DNA of 22,132 nt from an uncultured Selenomonadales bacterium (GTDB lineage Bacteria; Bacillota; Negativicutes; Selenomonadales; Selenomonadaceae). This document shows, in pieces, positions 13,899 to 21,863 of the stretch (position 1 is the stretch's first letter; every line of letters starts with the position of its first letter). The position numbers were made by a program, and so were the translations under genes. The stretch is taken from positions 1 to 22,132 of the forward strand of contig CALGGV010000348.1 of the NCBI GenBank assembly GCA_937915725.1. The letters run 5' to 3'. The notes beneath the pieces were generated by a model. The model did not search any database. It was not told the DNA's origin and saw only the letters and a program-made list of their open reading frames with translations.

Positions 13899-14438
13899 TT
13901 GAAAAAATTTTTAATTGCATTGATAATTTCGGCGTCAATAATTGGCGTTGGAAATGGAAAAGTTGAGGCGGTTGAACCGTACGATGTCATTCGGCAAGAA
14001 ATTAGCCAATATCACAGCGGCGAAAAAGAAATTGCGTGGCTGTCAATGGCGATTTTATACGCGGCAGATCAATGTCAAATGGATCCGCTTTTAATTACGG
14101 CGGTAATGGAAACTGAAAGTGCGTTTAAATTTAACGCAATCAGCCCCGTCGGCGCGGTCGGTTTAATGCAACTTATGCCCTCAACTGCAAAAATGATTGG
14201 CGTTGACCCACATAAACCGCTTGCAAATGTTTTGGGCGGCGCAATTTATTTAAAAAATCAGCTGAATAGATTTTCAGGAAATGGAGCTTACGCGCTTAGT
14301 TATGCTGTGGCGGCGTACAACGCGGGACCTCAAGCCGTCATTAACGCCGGCGGTATCCCCAAAATTTCCGAAACTCAAAATTACGTTGTTAGAGTTGTCA
14401 ACAATTACAATCGCCTTCAGCAAATGTTACGCGGTTGA
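13899..14438 (+). CDS. Exported lytic transglycosylase (SLT domain)
   Basis: A 179-residue protein with a signal peptide (residues 1-24, MKKF start, hydrophobic core, cleavage near VEA) and a single SLT domain of the lytic transglycosylase family 1 type. It should cleave peptidoglycan between MurNAc and GlcNAc with formation of anhydroMurNAc. Motifs present are METESAF with catalytic E73, SPVGAVGLMQLMP, the N-terminal helix FDPLLI-like segment (MDPLLITAV) and VAAYNAGP near 135. There is no added domain, so it is a minimal enzyme for wall remodelling. The TTG start has GGAGAGAG upstream. A promoter precedes it, and the toxin-antitoxin-like pair follows after 57 bases. Confidence 0.93.
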   Translation: MKKFLIALIISASIIGVGNGKVEAVEPYDVIRQEISQYHSGEKEIAWLSMAILYAADQCQMDPLLITAVMETESAFKFNAISPVGAVGLMQLMPSTAKMIGVDPHKPLANVLGGAIYLKNQLNRFSGNGAYALSYAVAAYNAGPQAVINAGGIPKISETQNYVVRVVNNYNRLQQMLRG

Positions 14439-14495
14439 AGTAAAAAAATTGAAACTTAACAAAATCATTTTTGCTTAAAGTAGATAAATTTTTAT

Positions 14496-14828
14496 TTGAA
14501 AAAAATAATTACGGTGATTATTTTGGATATAGATAATTTTAAAAAATTTTGCACTGAAGGGAAAATTTTGTGGACAAGTCACGGACTTGCACGACTTCAA
14601 GAAAGAGATATTTCTGTTGATGATGTAAAAAATTGCATTATGAATGGCGAAATAATTGAAGAATATCCTGAAGATTTTCCGAATCCAAGTGCTTTAATTT
14701 TTGGAAAAACTTTGCAGGAAAAAATTATTCACGTTGTCTGCGGAATTGACGAAAGTTTTTTATATTTAATTACCGCGTATATCCCGACAACAGAGAAATT
14801 TTTTGAGGATTTAAAAACGAGGCGATAA
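14496..14828 (+). CDS. DUF4258 protein, candidate toxin partner of a YgiT zinc finger
   Basis: A protein of up to 110 residues whose core matches DUF4258: WTSHGLARLQERDISVDDV, an NGEIIEEYPED segment, an IIHVVCGIDE strand and the ending LITAYIPTTEKFFEDLKTRR. The family has a RelE-like small-domain layout and is commonly encoded directly before a YgiT-type zinc-finger protein, which is the case here; toxin action is family inference. The start is uncertain. TTG 14496 lacks a clear binding site, and GTG 14514 and TTG 14523 are in-frame alternatives that would start nearer the domain. GAGG in its last codons is the binding site for the next gene, three bases downstream. Confidence 0.8.
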   Translation: MKKIITVIILDIDNFKKFCTEGKILWTSHGLARLQERDISVDDVKNCIMNGEIIEEYPEDFPNPSALIFGKTLQEKIIHVVCGIDESFLYLITAYIPTTEKFFEDLKTRR

Positions 14829-14831
14829 GAA

Positions 14832-15059
14832 ATGTGTATGTATTGTAAGTGCAAAGAATTTTTTAATTCAACGACAATGCACGTTGTAAATTACAAAAAT
14901 GGTTTAATAATAATAAAAAATGTTCCTTGCATTGAATGTGAACAGTGCGGAGAAAAATTTTATTCTGACGAGGTTGCACAAATTTTAGATAAAATTATTG
15001 GTTCTGTAAAAAAATTTTCTCAAGAAATTTCAATTATTGATTATAAAAAAGCCGCTTGA
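14832..15059 (+). CDS. YgiT-type zinc-finger protein, candidate MqsA-like antitoxin
   Basis: A 75-residue protein with the zinc-binding half of MqsA/YgiT antitoxins. An N-terminal C-x2-C (MYCKC region), the family's IIIKNVPCIECEQCGEKFYSDEVAQIL segment with the second C-x2-C, and a short C-terminal helix. The full E. coli MqsA also has a helix-turn-helix domain; this protein ends before one, as do many short YgiT-finger antitoxins. It directly follows the DUF4258 gene and is followed by a strong terminator, so the pair forms a bicistronic unit. Regulation by self-binding cannot be judged without the DNA-binding domain. Confidence 0.85.
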   Translation: MCMYCKCKEFFNSTTMHVVNYKNGLIIIKNVPCIECEQCGEKFYSDEVAQILDKIIGSVKKFSQEISIIDYKKAA

Positions 15060-15067
15060 AAATTTAT

Positions 15068-15093
15068 AAATCTGTCGCAAGGCAGATTTTTTT
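15068..15093 (+). terminator. Terminator with GCAA tetraloop after the zinc-finger gene
   Basis: AAATCTGTC (15068-15076) pairs with GGCAGATTT (15081-15089) with one U-G wobble around a GCAA tetraloop, followed by a run of seven T. It starts nine bases after the zinc-finger gene's stop. Confidence 0.85.
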
Positions 15094-15118
15094 ATTTGGA
15101 CGGCTAAATTTTTTTGAG

Positions 15119-15147
15119 TTGACGTGGCGGCGATTTTTGATTATTAT
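15119..15147 (+). promoter_or_regulatory. Sigma-70-type promoter of aspS
   Basis: TTGACG (15119-15124), a 17-base spacer and TATTAT (15142-15147). The expected start site is near 15154, only about three bases before the AAGGAGG of aspS, so the leader is very short. There is no room for a T-box. Confidence 0.65.
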
Positions 15148-15173
15148 TTGGCGGTTAAGGAGGAATTTATAAA

Positions 15174-16964
15174 TTGGAAACTTTAAAAGGAATGGAGCGC
15201 ACTTTTAATTGTGGCGAACTCCGCAAAAATGACGAAGGAAAAATTGTACAGCTTGCCGGTTGGGTTTCACGCAGGAGGGATCACGGCGGCTTAATTTTTG
15301 TCGATATGAGAGACAGGAGCGGAATTGTACAGATAGTTTTTGACGCGGCGGAAATTGGCGCGGAATTTTCAAAGGCTGAGACTTTGCGCAATGAATTTGT
15401 AATTGGTGTACGCGGTAAAGTTCGTGCGCGCAGTGAAGAAACTGTCAATCCCAAAATGGCAACCGGCGAAATTGAAATTGTCGTCAGCGAACTTAGAATT
15501 TTGAACAAGGCAAAAACTCCGCCCTTTTACATTCAAGACGGCGTTGACGTTGATGAAAATGTAAGACTGCGCTACAGATATTTAGATTTACGCCGCCCGG
15601 AAATGCAACAAAATATTATTCTGCGCCACCGCGTAACTAAAATTATGCGGGATTATTTGGACGAAAACGGCTTTTTGGAAATTGAAACGCCGATGCTTTG
15701 CAAAAGTACTCCTGAAGGCGCGCGTGATTTTCTTGTACCGAGCAGATTAAATCCCGGGCAATTTTACGCCTTGCCGCAATCCCCGCAAATTTTCAAGCAA
15801 CTGCTTATGGTTTCCGGCTTTGAAAAATATTTTCAGATTGTGCGCTGTTTCCGTGATGAAGATTTACGCGCCGACCGTCAACCGGAATTTACTCAACTTG
15901 ATATTGAAACTTCATTTTTGAATCAAGACACAATTTTAACTTTGATGGAAGGCTTGATTAAAAAAATTTTTGAAACGACTTTGAACGTTGAAATTAAGAC
16001 GCCGTTTTTGAGAATGAGTTGGAGCGAGGCAATGGAACGTTTCGGCAGTGATAAGCCCGACCTGCGTTTTGGTATGGAATTGCAGGATATTTCCGAATTT
16101 GTCAAAGGCTCTGATTTTAAAGTTTTCAACAGCGTACTTGAAAAAGGCGGGCAAGTCAAAGTTATCAACGTCGAAGGCTACGCAGATATTCCGCGCCGCG
16201 AGCTTGATGATTTAGTTGAATACTGCAAAATTTACGGCGCAAAAGGTATGGCGTGGATTCAGTACACCGCCGAAGGTATTAAATCGCCTTTCAAGAAATT
16301 TTACAGCGATGAAACTTTTGAAAAAATTAAAAATGCAACCGGCGCAAAAACCGGCGATTTACTTTTGGTTGTCGGCGATAAAGCGTCCGTCGTCGCGCAG
16401 GCTCTCGGCGAACTTAGACTTGAAATGGCACGCCGCAGAAATTTAATTGACGCAGATAAACTTTGCTTTTTGTGGGTTGTAGATTTTCCAATGTTTGAAT
16501 ACGTCGAAGAAGATAAACGCTGGAAGGCAATGCACCACCCGTTTACCGCGCCGCGTGAAGAAGATATTGAATTTTTGTTGACTGCGCCGGAAAAAGTCAA
16601 GGCTAATGCTTACGATATAGTTTTGAACGGCGTTGAAGTCGGCGGCGGCAGTTTGAGAATTTATCAAAGTGATTTACAGGAAAAAGTTTTTGAGGCGATA
16701 GGTTTAACGCACGAAGAGGCGCATACAAAATTTGGATTTTTAATGGACGCCTTTGAATACGGCACGCCGCCGCACGGCGGAATTGCATTTGGGCTTGATA
16801 GGCTTGTTATGTTAATGTCAAAACGTAAATCTATTCGTGACGTTATTGCATTTCCGAAAACTCAAAGTGCGGTTGACCCGATGAGCCACGCGCCCTCCGA
16901 AGTTGACGAAAAACAACTGCGCGAACTTTATATTAAAACTACCGTTAAAAAATCTACAAATTAA
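15174..16964 (+). CDS. aspS: Aspartyl-tRNA synthetase
   Basis: Class II aminoacyl-tRNA synthetase of 596 residues, the usual bacterial length. An N-terminal OB-fold anticodon-binding domain (LAGWVSRRRDHGGLIFVDMRDRSG) is followed by motif 1 (FLEIETPML), motif 2 (FRDEDLRADRQPEFTQLD), the bacterial GAD insertion (about 285-420) and motif 3 (GIAFGLDRLVML). It charges tRNA-Asp with aspartate. The TTG start is chosen because AAGGAGG lies ten bases upstream; the ATG at 15192 would have its site too close. In many Bacillota hisS precedes aspS; here a toxin-antitoxin-like pair does. The 3' end overlaps the convergent cydC by 11 bases with no terminator between. Confidence 0.97.
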   Translation: METLKGMERTFNCGELRKNDEGKIVQLAGWVSRRRDHGGLIFVDMRDRSGIVQIVFDAAEIGAEFSKAETLRNEFVIGVRGKVRARSEETVNPKMATGEIEIVVSELRILNKAKTPPFYIQDGVDVDENVRLRYRYLDLRRPEMQQNIILRHRVTKIMRDYLDENGFLEIETPMLCKSTPEGARDFLVPSRLNPGQFYALPQSPQIFKQLLMVSGFEKYFQIVRCFRDEDLRADRQPEFTQLDIETSFLNQDTILTLMEGLIKKIFETTLNVEIKTPFLRMSWSEAMERFGSDKPDLRFGMELQDISEFVKGSDFKVFNSVLEKGGQVKVINVEGYADIPRRELDDLVEYCKIYGAKGMAWIQYTAEGIKSPFKKFYSDETFEKIKNATGAKTGDLLLVVGDKASVVAQALGELRLEMARRRNLIDADKLCFLWVVDFPMFEYVEEDKRWKAMHHPFTAPREEDIEFLLTAPEKVKANAYDIVLNGVEVGGGSLRIYQSDLQEKVFEAIGLTHEEAHTKFGFLMDAFEYGTPPHGGIAFGLDRLVMLMSKRKSIRDVIAFPKTQSAVDPMSHAPSEVDEKQLRELYIKTTVKKSTN

Positions 16965-18393
16965 TTTTTTTCCAATTTAAATTTAAATCGTGCGTGATTA
17001 TTATCAGCGTGCGATTTTTTTTATTGCAGTCATTGACAAGCGCGGCAATTAATTTTTCAGCAATATTTTTATCAAGTCCCGCCGTCGGTTCGTCTAAAAT
17101 TAAAACGTCGGGATTTTTCGCAAGTGCAAGCGCAATTTGCAACCTGCCGCGTTCACCGCCCGAAAGTTTGGCGGCGTCCTCTCCAATTTCTGTATCAATG
17201 TCAAAATTTTCAAGTTGGCAAATTTTCAAACAGTTAAAAATTTCGGCGTCAGAAATATTTCCACAAAAAATTTCAAAGTTGAATCTGATTGACTGCGAAA
17301 AAATATAATTCGTCGAAGTAGCCGCCGCAAATTTACCGCTCGTCAAAATTTCACCGCTGTCAGGTTCTAAAATTTTCATTATCAAATATAAAAGCGTAGT
17401 TTTGCCCGCGCCGCTCTCTCCAATAATCAAAATTTTTTCGCCGCGCTCAATCTGCAGATTAAAATTTTTTATAACCGGAAAATCATAGCCAAAATTCACG
17501 TTGCGAAATTCAACCGCAAAATCTGTAACATTTTCAGCAATTTTAATTTTGTCATTGGAAGAAATTTTGACGCGCCGAATTTTTTTGTAATTAAAAATTG
17601 CTAAAGGTACAGCCGAAAAAATTTCTTGTACAACTAAAAAAATTAAAGCCCAAACAGTCAATTCAATTTTTCCAACAACCGCGCTAAGTTTCAACAGAAT
17701 TAAAAAATTTCCGACCGCTATAAAAATATTTACCGCCGTATCAAAATTAATTTGCCGAGTTTGAATTTTTTCTTGTGAATTGCCAAAATTTCCAGCCGTA
17801 CGATTTAAAATTTTTAGCGCAGGTTTAACGCCGAAAATCCTAAGTTCGTCGCGGACGTCGTTAAAATCTAAAAGTTTTGCGCGATATTCTGAATCGTCCG
17901 CAGTTTCAACTTTGAAAATTATCGACAAAATTATTACAGTGAAAAAAATCGCCGGTAAAATCCCTGCGAAAATTCCGAGCGGCGCAATTAAAAAGTACGT
18001 AAGCAAAATTGTAACAAGCGCGGCAGTTGACAGCGGCAAAACTACGCGCGGCAAAAAATCTTTCAGTAAATCCGCCGTAATAATTAATTCGTGCAAAATT
18101 TCTCCGCTTGAAAAATTTTTTGAAAAATTAGACGCCGCACTTTTGAAAAGTTTTTCGCGCAGATTGTCAAGGTATTTAAAAATAATTTTGTGCGTGAAAA
18201 ATCTGTCAAAGTACCTTAAGACTGCGCGAGAAATTCCTGCCGTCCTTACTAAAGTTATCCCTATTGAAAGTGAACTTAAAGGCGGTTGCAGGGCGGCAGA
18301 GGCAATTAGCCACGCGGCGGACGCCATTAACAAAATTTCTGAAAAAACCGCTGATAAATTCGCTACAACTGCCGGAAAAAATTTTTTTAACAT
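16954..18393 (-). CDS. cydC: CydC-type thiol-exporter ABC half-transporter
   Basis: An ABC exporter half of 479 residues, resembling CydC of the heterodimeric CydDC complex that exports glutathione/cysteine and supports cytochrome bd assembly. The membrane domain contains the CydC-like SAAWLIASAALQPPLSSLSIG followed by RTAGISRAVLRYFDRF. The ATPase has Walker A GESGAGKTT, a Q-loop (FSQS), signature LSGGERG, Walker B VLILDEPTAGLD and the H-loop ITHD, all intact. It is about 80-90 residues shorter than many CydC proteins. I start at ATG 18393, the usual N-terminus. A 50-residue upstream extension would be antisense to the neighbouring gene. No cydD or cydAB is in the window. It is divergent from the small membrane protein gene. 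Confidence 0.82.
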   Translation of the reverse strand: MLKKFFPAVVANLSAVFSEILLMASAAWLIASAALQPPLSSLSIGITLVRTAGISRAVLRYFDRFFTHKIIFKYLDNLREKLFKSAASNFSKNFSSGEILHELIITADLLKDFLPRVVLPLSTAALVTILLTYFLIAPLGIFAGILPAIFFTVIILSIIFKVETADDSEYRAKLLDFNDVRDELRIFGVKPALKILNRTAGNFGNSQEKIQTRQINFDTAVNIFIAVGNFLILLKLSAVVGKIELTVWALIFLVVQEIFSAVPLAIFNYKKIRRVKISSNDKIKIAENVTDFAVEFRNVNFGYDFPVIKNFNLQIERGEKILIIGESGAGKTTLLYLIMKILEPDSGEILTSGKFAAATSTNYIFSQSIRFNFEIFCGNISDAEIFNCLKICQLENFDIDTEIGEDAAKLSGGERGRLQIALALAKNPDVLILDEPTAGLDKNIAEKLIAALVNDCNKKNRTLIIITHDLNLNWKKINL

Positions 18394-18422
18394 AGACAAA
18401 AACGCCTTTTTGGTAGTAAAAT
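18393..18422 (+). promoter_or_regulatory. Likely promoter of the 18446-19098 gene pair
   Basis: TAGACA (18393-18398), an 18-base spacer and TAAAAT (18417-18422) lie about 24 bases before the ATG at 18446. It overlaps the cydC start region on the other strand. Confidence 0.45.
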
Positions 18423-18445
18423 TATTTGAAAGGGAGCTGGTTAAA

Positions 18446-18856
18446 ATGGCGGACGAAAAAGAAAAAATTTCACTGGAAAAAGATTCAACAAATACCAAAT
18501 CTGAAGATGCACGTTTTGACGTAAAATCGCTGGACGAAGTCAAGGACGAAAACGGTCACGGCGTTTTTCATATGCAAACAAGGACAAAATGGATTATCGC
18601 ATTTTCAATGCTGATTTTAATTTTTGCCGGCGGTTTAACTTACGCGGCAATGGAACTTTTGCTTGTAGTTGAAAATTGGCAACTTGCAATTTGGATTTTG
18701 TGTACGATTATTGCAATGTATTCAATTATGGCGCGGTCTCTGGCAAGTTTGCTTTTCAACATAGTTTTATTTTTTGGTGTATCGTTAATTCCGGTGTGGC
18801 AAATTTTGTATACGACTTTTCGCCCAACCATTGAAAAAATTTTAGGTGCAAGTTAG
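18446..18856 (+). CDS. Small membrane protein of unknown function
   Basis: A 136-residue protein I do not recognise. A charged, soluble N-terminus of about 45 residues rich in Glu, Asp and Lys is followed by three hydrophobic segments: IIAFSMLILIFAGGLTYAAM, LAIWILCTIIAMYSIMA and LLFNIVLFFGVSLIPVWQIL, with a short tail ending ILGAS. ATG 18446 has AAGGGAG well placed. The frame is open much further upstream, but that part is antisense to cydC and has no binding site. It forms a pair with the next gene, 11 bases on. Divergence from cydC gives no firm functional hint. Confidence 0.75.
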   Translation: MADEKEKISLEKDSTNTKSEDARFDVKSLDEVKDENGHGVFHMQTRTKWIIAFSMLILIFAGGLTYAAMELLLVVENWQLAIWILCTIIAMYSIMARSLASLLFNIVLFFGVSLIPVWQILYTTFRPTIEKILGAS

Positions 18857-18867
18857 GAGGCGGCAAA

Positions 18868-19098
18868 ATGTATGAAGGAACTTTAGTTTGGCATGAAGAT
18901 TCTATCGCAGTTCAACATTTTTTGCATCAAGAATTAATTTTTACAAAGTTGAAAATTGGACAGGAAATTTTACTTTTTCAAAACGGCTACTGGCATAAAG
19001 TCAAAGTTCATTCTACTACAGAGGAGCCCTATATTGAAGATTGGATGTACGGCGATTGTTTAGGTTGCGAAGTAAAATTACCGGAAGATCAAATTTAG
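18868..19098 (+). CDS. Small protein of unknown function
   Basis: A 76-residue soluble protein, acidic and rich in aromatic residues (W, Y, H), with alternating strand-like segments: MYEGTLVWHEDSIAV, then IGQEILLFQNGYWHKVKV and the ending CLGCEVKLPEDQI. The 'gives a level, a width, then W-x-x-x-V strand' pattern recalls small beta-barrel domains such as DUF5348, but I cannot confirm that. ATG 18868 has AGGAGG seven bases upstream. Its stop overlaps the convergent holA stop by four bases (TTAG). Only 11 bases separate it from the membrane protein gene, so they are very likely co-expressed. Confidence 0.75.
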   Translation: MYEGTLVWHEDSIAVQHFLHQELIFTKLKIGQEILLFQNGYWHKVKVHSTTEEPYIEDWMYGDCLGCEVKLPEDQI

Positions 19099-20087
19099 CG
19101 GCGGCAAAGTTTAATAACGATTCTTTCTAAAGTTTCTACGCCTGCGCGACCAATTTTAAAATTAAAATCAGCGTCGGCAAGTTCAATAAAAATTTCTTCC
19201 AAAAGTTTCGCAGGATAAGTTGGAACGACTTTTTCAAATTTTTGTGCAATGAACGGGTGCATTTCCAATTTTTGCGCTAAATCTTTGCCTTTAATATTAT
19301 TTTTTAGATAAAATTTCGCCAATAAAAGTTGCCTTACGTGGCGACTTAAAACCGTTATAATAACGACAAAATTATTTTGGTTACGCATTTGAGTCCGCAA
19401 AATTTCGACGGCGGATTTTATTTTTTTTGCGTTAATGGCGTCAACAATCGCAAAAGTTGAAACTTCCGGCATCTCAAGCAAATTTCTTTGTAAATCTGTC
19501 AAAGTTATTTCACGCCCGGAAACATTTAGGGCGATTTTGTCAATTTCGTTCTCCAAATATCTAATCGAAATTTCCTGCAAAATTCCAATTCTTTCAGAGA
19601 AAAATTTTCTTGCGTCTAAAGTCATATTTTTTTTGATTGACTTTAATTTTTCGTCGAGCCATTTATCAATTTCCCACGGCTTAAGTGGCGCAGCCTCCAA
19701 AATTTCGCCGACTTTATCAACGATTTTGTAAAGTTTGCGGCGTTTATCTGCAGTTTTTGCCGTGAAAATTACGTAATTTGTATCGAGCATATTTTCAAGG
19801 GTTTTTTCAAGGCGTTCAGATTTATTTTCGCCGCTGAAGAAAGGCGCGTTTTTGACTAAGACAACATTTTTTGGATTGAAAAAAGGCGCACTGTCAATCG
19901 TGCTGATAATTTCCGGCAGTGGAATTTTTTCATTACAGTCAAGCGTTGTAACTTCAGATTTTTCAATTTGCAACTTTTCCAAAATTTTTTCCCGCGCCTT
20001 GTCAATGTAAAAAGTTTCTTCGCCGCTTAAAAGGTACACGTGCTTAATTTTTATATCAAGCGTTTTCATAAAATCTTTAAAATTCAA
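19095..20087 (-). CDS. holA: DNA polymerase III subunit delta
   Basis: HolA, 330 residues, the clamp-loader subunit that opens the beta sliding clamp. An N-terminal AAA+-like fold begins VYLLSGEETFYIDKAREKI. The middle region contains the FFNPKNVVLVKNAPFF segment and the NYVIFTAKTADKRRKLYKIV block. The C-terminal helical domain has VSTFAIVDAINAKK and LARHVRQL-like (LSRHVRQLLLAKF) helices. All are in the order expected of the delta family and at its usual length. TTG 20087 has GGAAG upstream; the ATG at codon seven has none. It is divergent from alr with only 30 bases between starts, so each promoter probably lies within the other gene. Its end overlaps the preceding plus-strand gene. Confidence 0.93.
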   Translation of the reverse strand: MNFKDFMKTLDIKIKHVYLLSGEETFYIDKAREKILEKLQIEKSEVTTLDCNEKIPLPEIISTIDSAPFFNPKNVVLVKNAPFFSGENKSERLEKTLENMLDTNYVIFTAKTADKRRKLYKIVDKVGEILEAAPLKPWEIDKWLDEKLKSIKKNMTLDARKFFSERIGILQEISIRYLENEIDKIALNVSGREITLTDLQRNLLEMPEVSTFAIVDAINAKKIKSAVEILRTQMRNQNNFVVIITVLSRHVRQLLLAKFYLKNNIKGKDLAQKLEMHPFIAQKFEKVVPTYPAKLLEEIFIELADADFNFKIGRAGVETLERIVIKLCRR

Positions 20088-20117
20088 ATTATCACTTCCA
20101 AAGGAGAAAATTTTTTT

Positions 20118-21221
20118 ATGTACAGAGATACTTGGGCAGAAATTAATTTAGCTGCAATTCGCCACAATCTTACAGAAATTCGCCGCCACATTCAACCAAC
20201 TGCAAAACTTTGCGCCGTCGTCAAGGCTAATGCTTACGGGCACGGCGCACTTGAAGTTTCAAAAATTGCTGAAGAAATTGGCGCGGATTTTTTGGCGGTT
20301 GCAACCGTTGAGGAAGGATTGCAACTTCGTCGCGCAGGTTTTACTTTGCCAATTTTAATTTTGGGGTTAATTCCTTATGACGCCGCTGAAATTGTCGTTG
20401 AAAATAAAATTACTGCCGCCGTTTCAGATTTTGAACTTGCAGAAAAAATTTCCGCCGCCGCTGTTAAATTCGACACGCAGGCGAAAATTCATTTAAAAAT
20501 TGAAACGGGCATGGGCAGAATAGGAATTTTTCCAAATGACGCGGTTGCACTTGCAGAAAAAATTTCTAAACTTCCAAACATTGAAATTGAAGGGATTTTC
20601 AGTCATTTTGCGGACGCCGATTCAATCGACAAAACTTTTACATTTCAGCAGTTGGAAATTTTTAAAAATACTTGCGAAAAAATTTCTGCGCGCGGAATTA
20701 AAATTAAAATTCGCCACATTGCAGAATCAGCCGCAATTTTGGAAATTCCCGCCGCGCATCTTGATATGGTTCGCTCCGGAATTATTACTTACGGCTTGTA
20801 CCCTTCAAACGAAGTTAAACATACAATCGAACTTCAGCCGGCAATGAAACTTGTTGCGAAGGTTGCCTACGTCAAAGAAATTTCCGCCGGTACTTCTATT
20901 GGTTACGGGCGTGAATTTATCGCCAAAAAAACGGCTAAAATCGCCACTTTGCCGCTTGGGTATGCTGATGGGTATATTAGGGCTTACAAGGGCTTTCACG
21001 TCGAAATTAGGGGCAATTTTGCGCCTGTTGCGGGGCGAGTTTGTATGGATCAATTTATGGTTGACGTTTCAGAAATTCCAAATGTCAAAATTGGCGACGA
21101 AGTTATTTTATTTGGCAGTGAAAAAATTTCTGCCGATGACGCTGCCCGCCATTTGAAAACTATCAACTACGAGGTAACTTGCCTTGTTTCTGAACGTGTA
21201 CCCAGAATTTTTAAAAATTAG
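20118..21221 (+). CDS. alr: Alanine racemase
   Basis: A PLP-dependent alanine racemase of 367 residues, making D-alanine for peptidoglycan. The PLP-binding lysine is in AVVKANAYGHG (K36). The catalytic tyrosine lies in SIGYGREF near residue 260, and the C-terminal domain has the GYADGY and VCMDQFMVDVS motifs. The fold is an N-terminal TIM barrel with a C-terminal beta domain, complete here. ATG 20118 has AAGGAG at 20101-20106; the longer frame upstream runs antisense to holA. The GNAT gene follows after six bases and is probably co-transcribed. Confidence 0.97.
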   Translation: MYRDTWAEINLAAIRHNLTEIRRHIQPTAKLCAVVKANAYGHGALEVSKIAEEIGADFLAVATVEEGLQLRRAGFTLPILILGLIPYDAAEIVVENKITAAVSDFELAEKISAAAVKFDTQAKIHLKIETGMGRIGIFPNDAVALAEKISKLPNIEIEGIFSHFADADSIDKTFTFQQLEIFKNTCEKISARGIKIKIRHIAESAAILEIPAAHLDMVRSGIITYGLYPSNEVKHTIELQPAMKLVAKVAYVKEISAGTSIGYGREFIAKKTAKIATLPLGYADGYIRAYKGFHVEIRGNFAPVAGRVCMDQFMVDVSEIPNVKIGDEVILFGSEKISADDAARHLKTINYEVTCLVSERVPRIFKN

Positions 21222-21227
21222 GAACAG

Positions 21228-21863
21228 GTGATAAAAATTATTATTCGCAGAGAAACTGAAAACGATTATAAAGTTGTTGAAAATCTTGTCCGAGAATCTT
21301 TTTGGAATGTTTACCGTCCCGGTTGTTTGGAGCATTACGTTTTACATTGTCTTAGAAAAGATTCAAATTTTGTACCGGAGCTTGATTTCGTAATGGAAAA
21401 GGACGGCGAAATTATCGGGCAAAATATTTTTGTGCGTGCCGAAATAAAAACTGCCGCCGGAAAAAATTTACCAATTATGACGATGGGACCAATTTGCATT
21501 GCGCCGAAATTTCAGCGGCGCGGTTACGGAAAAATTTTGTTGGATTATTCGTTTGAAAAGGCAGCTGAATTTGGTTGCGGGGCTGTTTGTTTTGAAGGCA
21601 ATATTAATTTTTACGGCAAGAGCGGCGTTAAATACGCACGTGAATTTAATATTCGCTATTACGGCTTGCCGGAAGGCGCGGATTCTTCATTTTTCCTTTG
21701 CAAGGAATTGATTCAAGGATATTTGGACGGGATCAGCGGCGAATATAAAACGCCTGCAGGTTATTTTGTCGCCGAAAAAAATCCCGACGAATTTAATAAT
21801 TTTGATAAACAATTTCCGCCCAAAGAGAAAAAAATTCTTGCGGGGCAAATTTTTAAGCAGTAA
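21228..21863 (+). CDS. GNAT-family N-acetyltransferase
   Basis: A 211-residue protein with one GNAT acetyl-CoA-binding domain. An N-terminal strand and helix (RRETENDYKVVENLVRESF), a central VMEKDGEIIGQNIF strand, the motif A block MGPICIAPKFQRRGYGKILLDYS with the R/Q-x-x-G-x-G/A loop, and the FYGKSGV turn near residue 130 resemble the YhbS-like branch. The acceptor substrate is unknown. The GTG start is five bases after an AGGA that overlaps the alr stop, so the two are coupled. The last 13 codons lie inside the first unit of a tandem repeat and overlap a remnant of a convergent SDR gene. Confidence 0.9.
   Translation: MIKIIIRRETENDYKVVENLVRESFWNVYRPGCLEHYVLHCLRKDSNFVPELDFVMEKDGEIIGQNIFVRAEIKTAAGKNLPIMTMGPICIAPKFQRRGYGKILLDYSFEKAAEFGCGAVCFEGNINFYGKSGVKYAREFNIRYYGLPEGADSSFFLCKELIQGYLDGISGEYKTPAGYFVAEKNPDEFNNFDKQFPPKEKKILAGQIFKQ

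Noticed and set aside
15060..15173. Upstream region of aspS checked for a T-box riboswitch
   Set aside because: The promoter lies only about 25 bases before the start codon, and the hairpin before it is a plain terminator for the zinc-finger gene.
18394..18543. A 50-residue N-terminal extension of the CydC-like protein
   Set aside because: It is Ser/Phe-rich, antisense to the 18446 gene, and not seen in CydC proteins. ATG 18393 gives the normal N-terminus.
17780..18856. A 358-codon plus-strand open frame ending with the small membrane protein
   Set aside because: The first 220 codons are antisense to the well-supported cydC and are Lys/Ser/Ile-rich shadow sequence. The ATG at 18446 has a good binding site and promoter.
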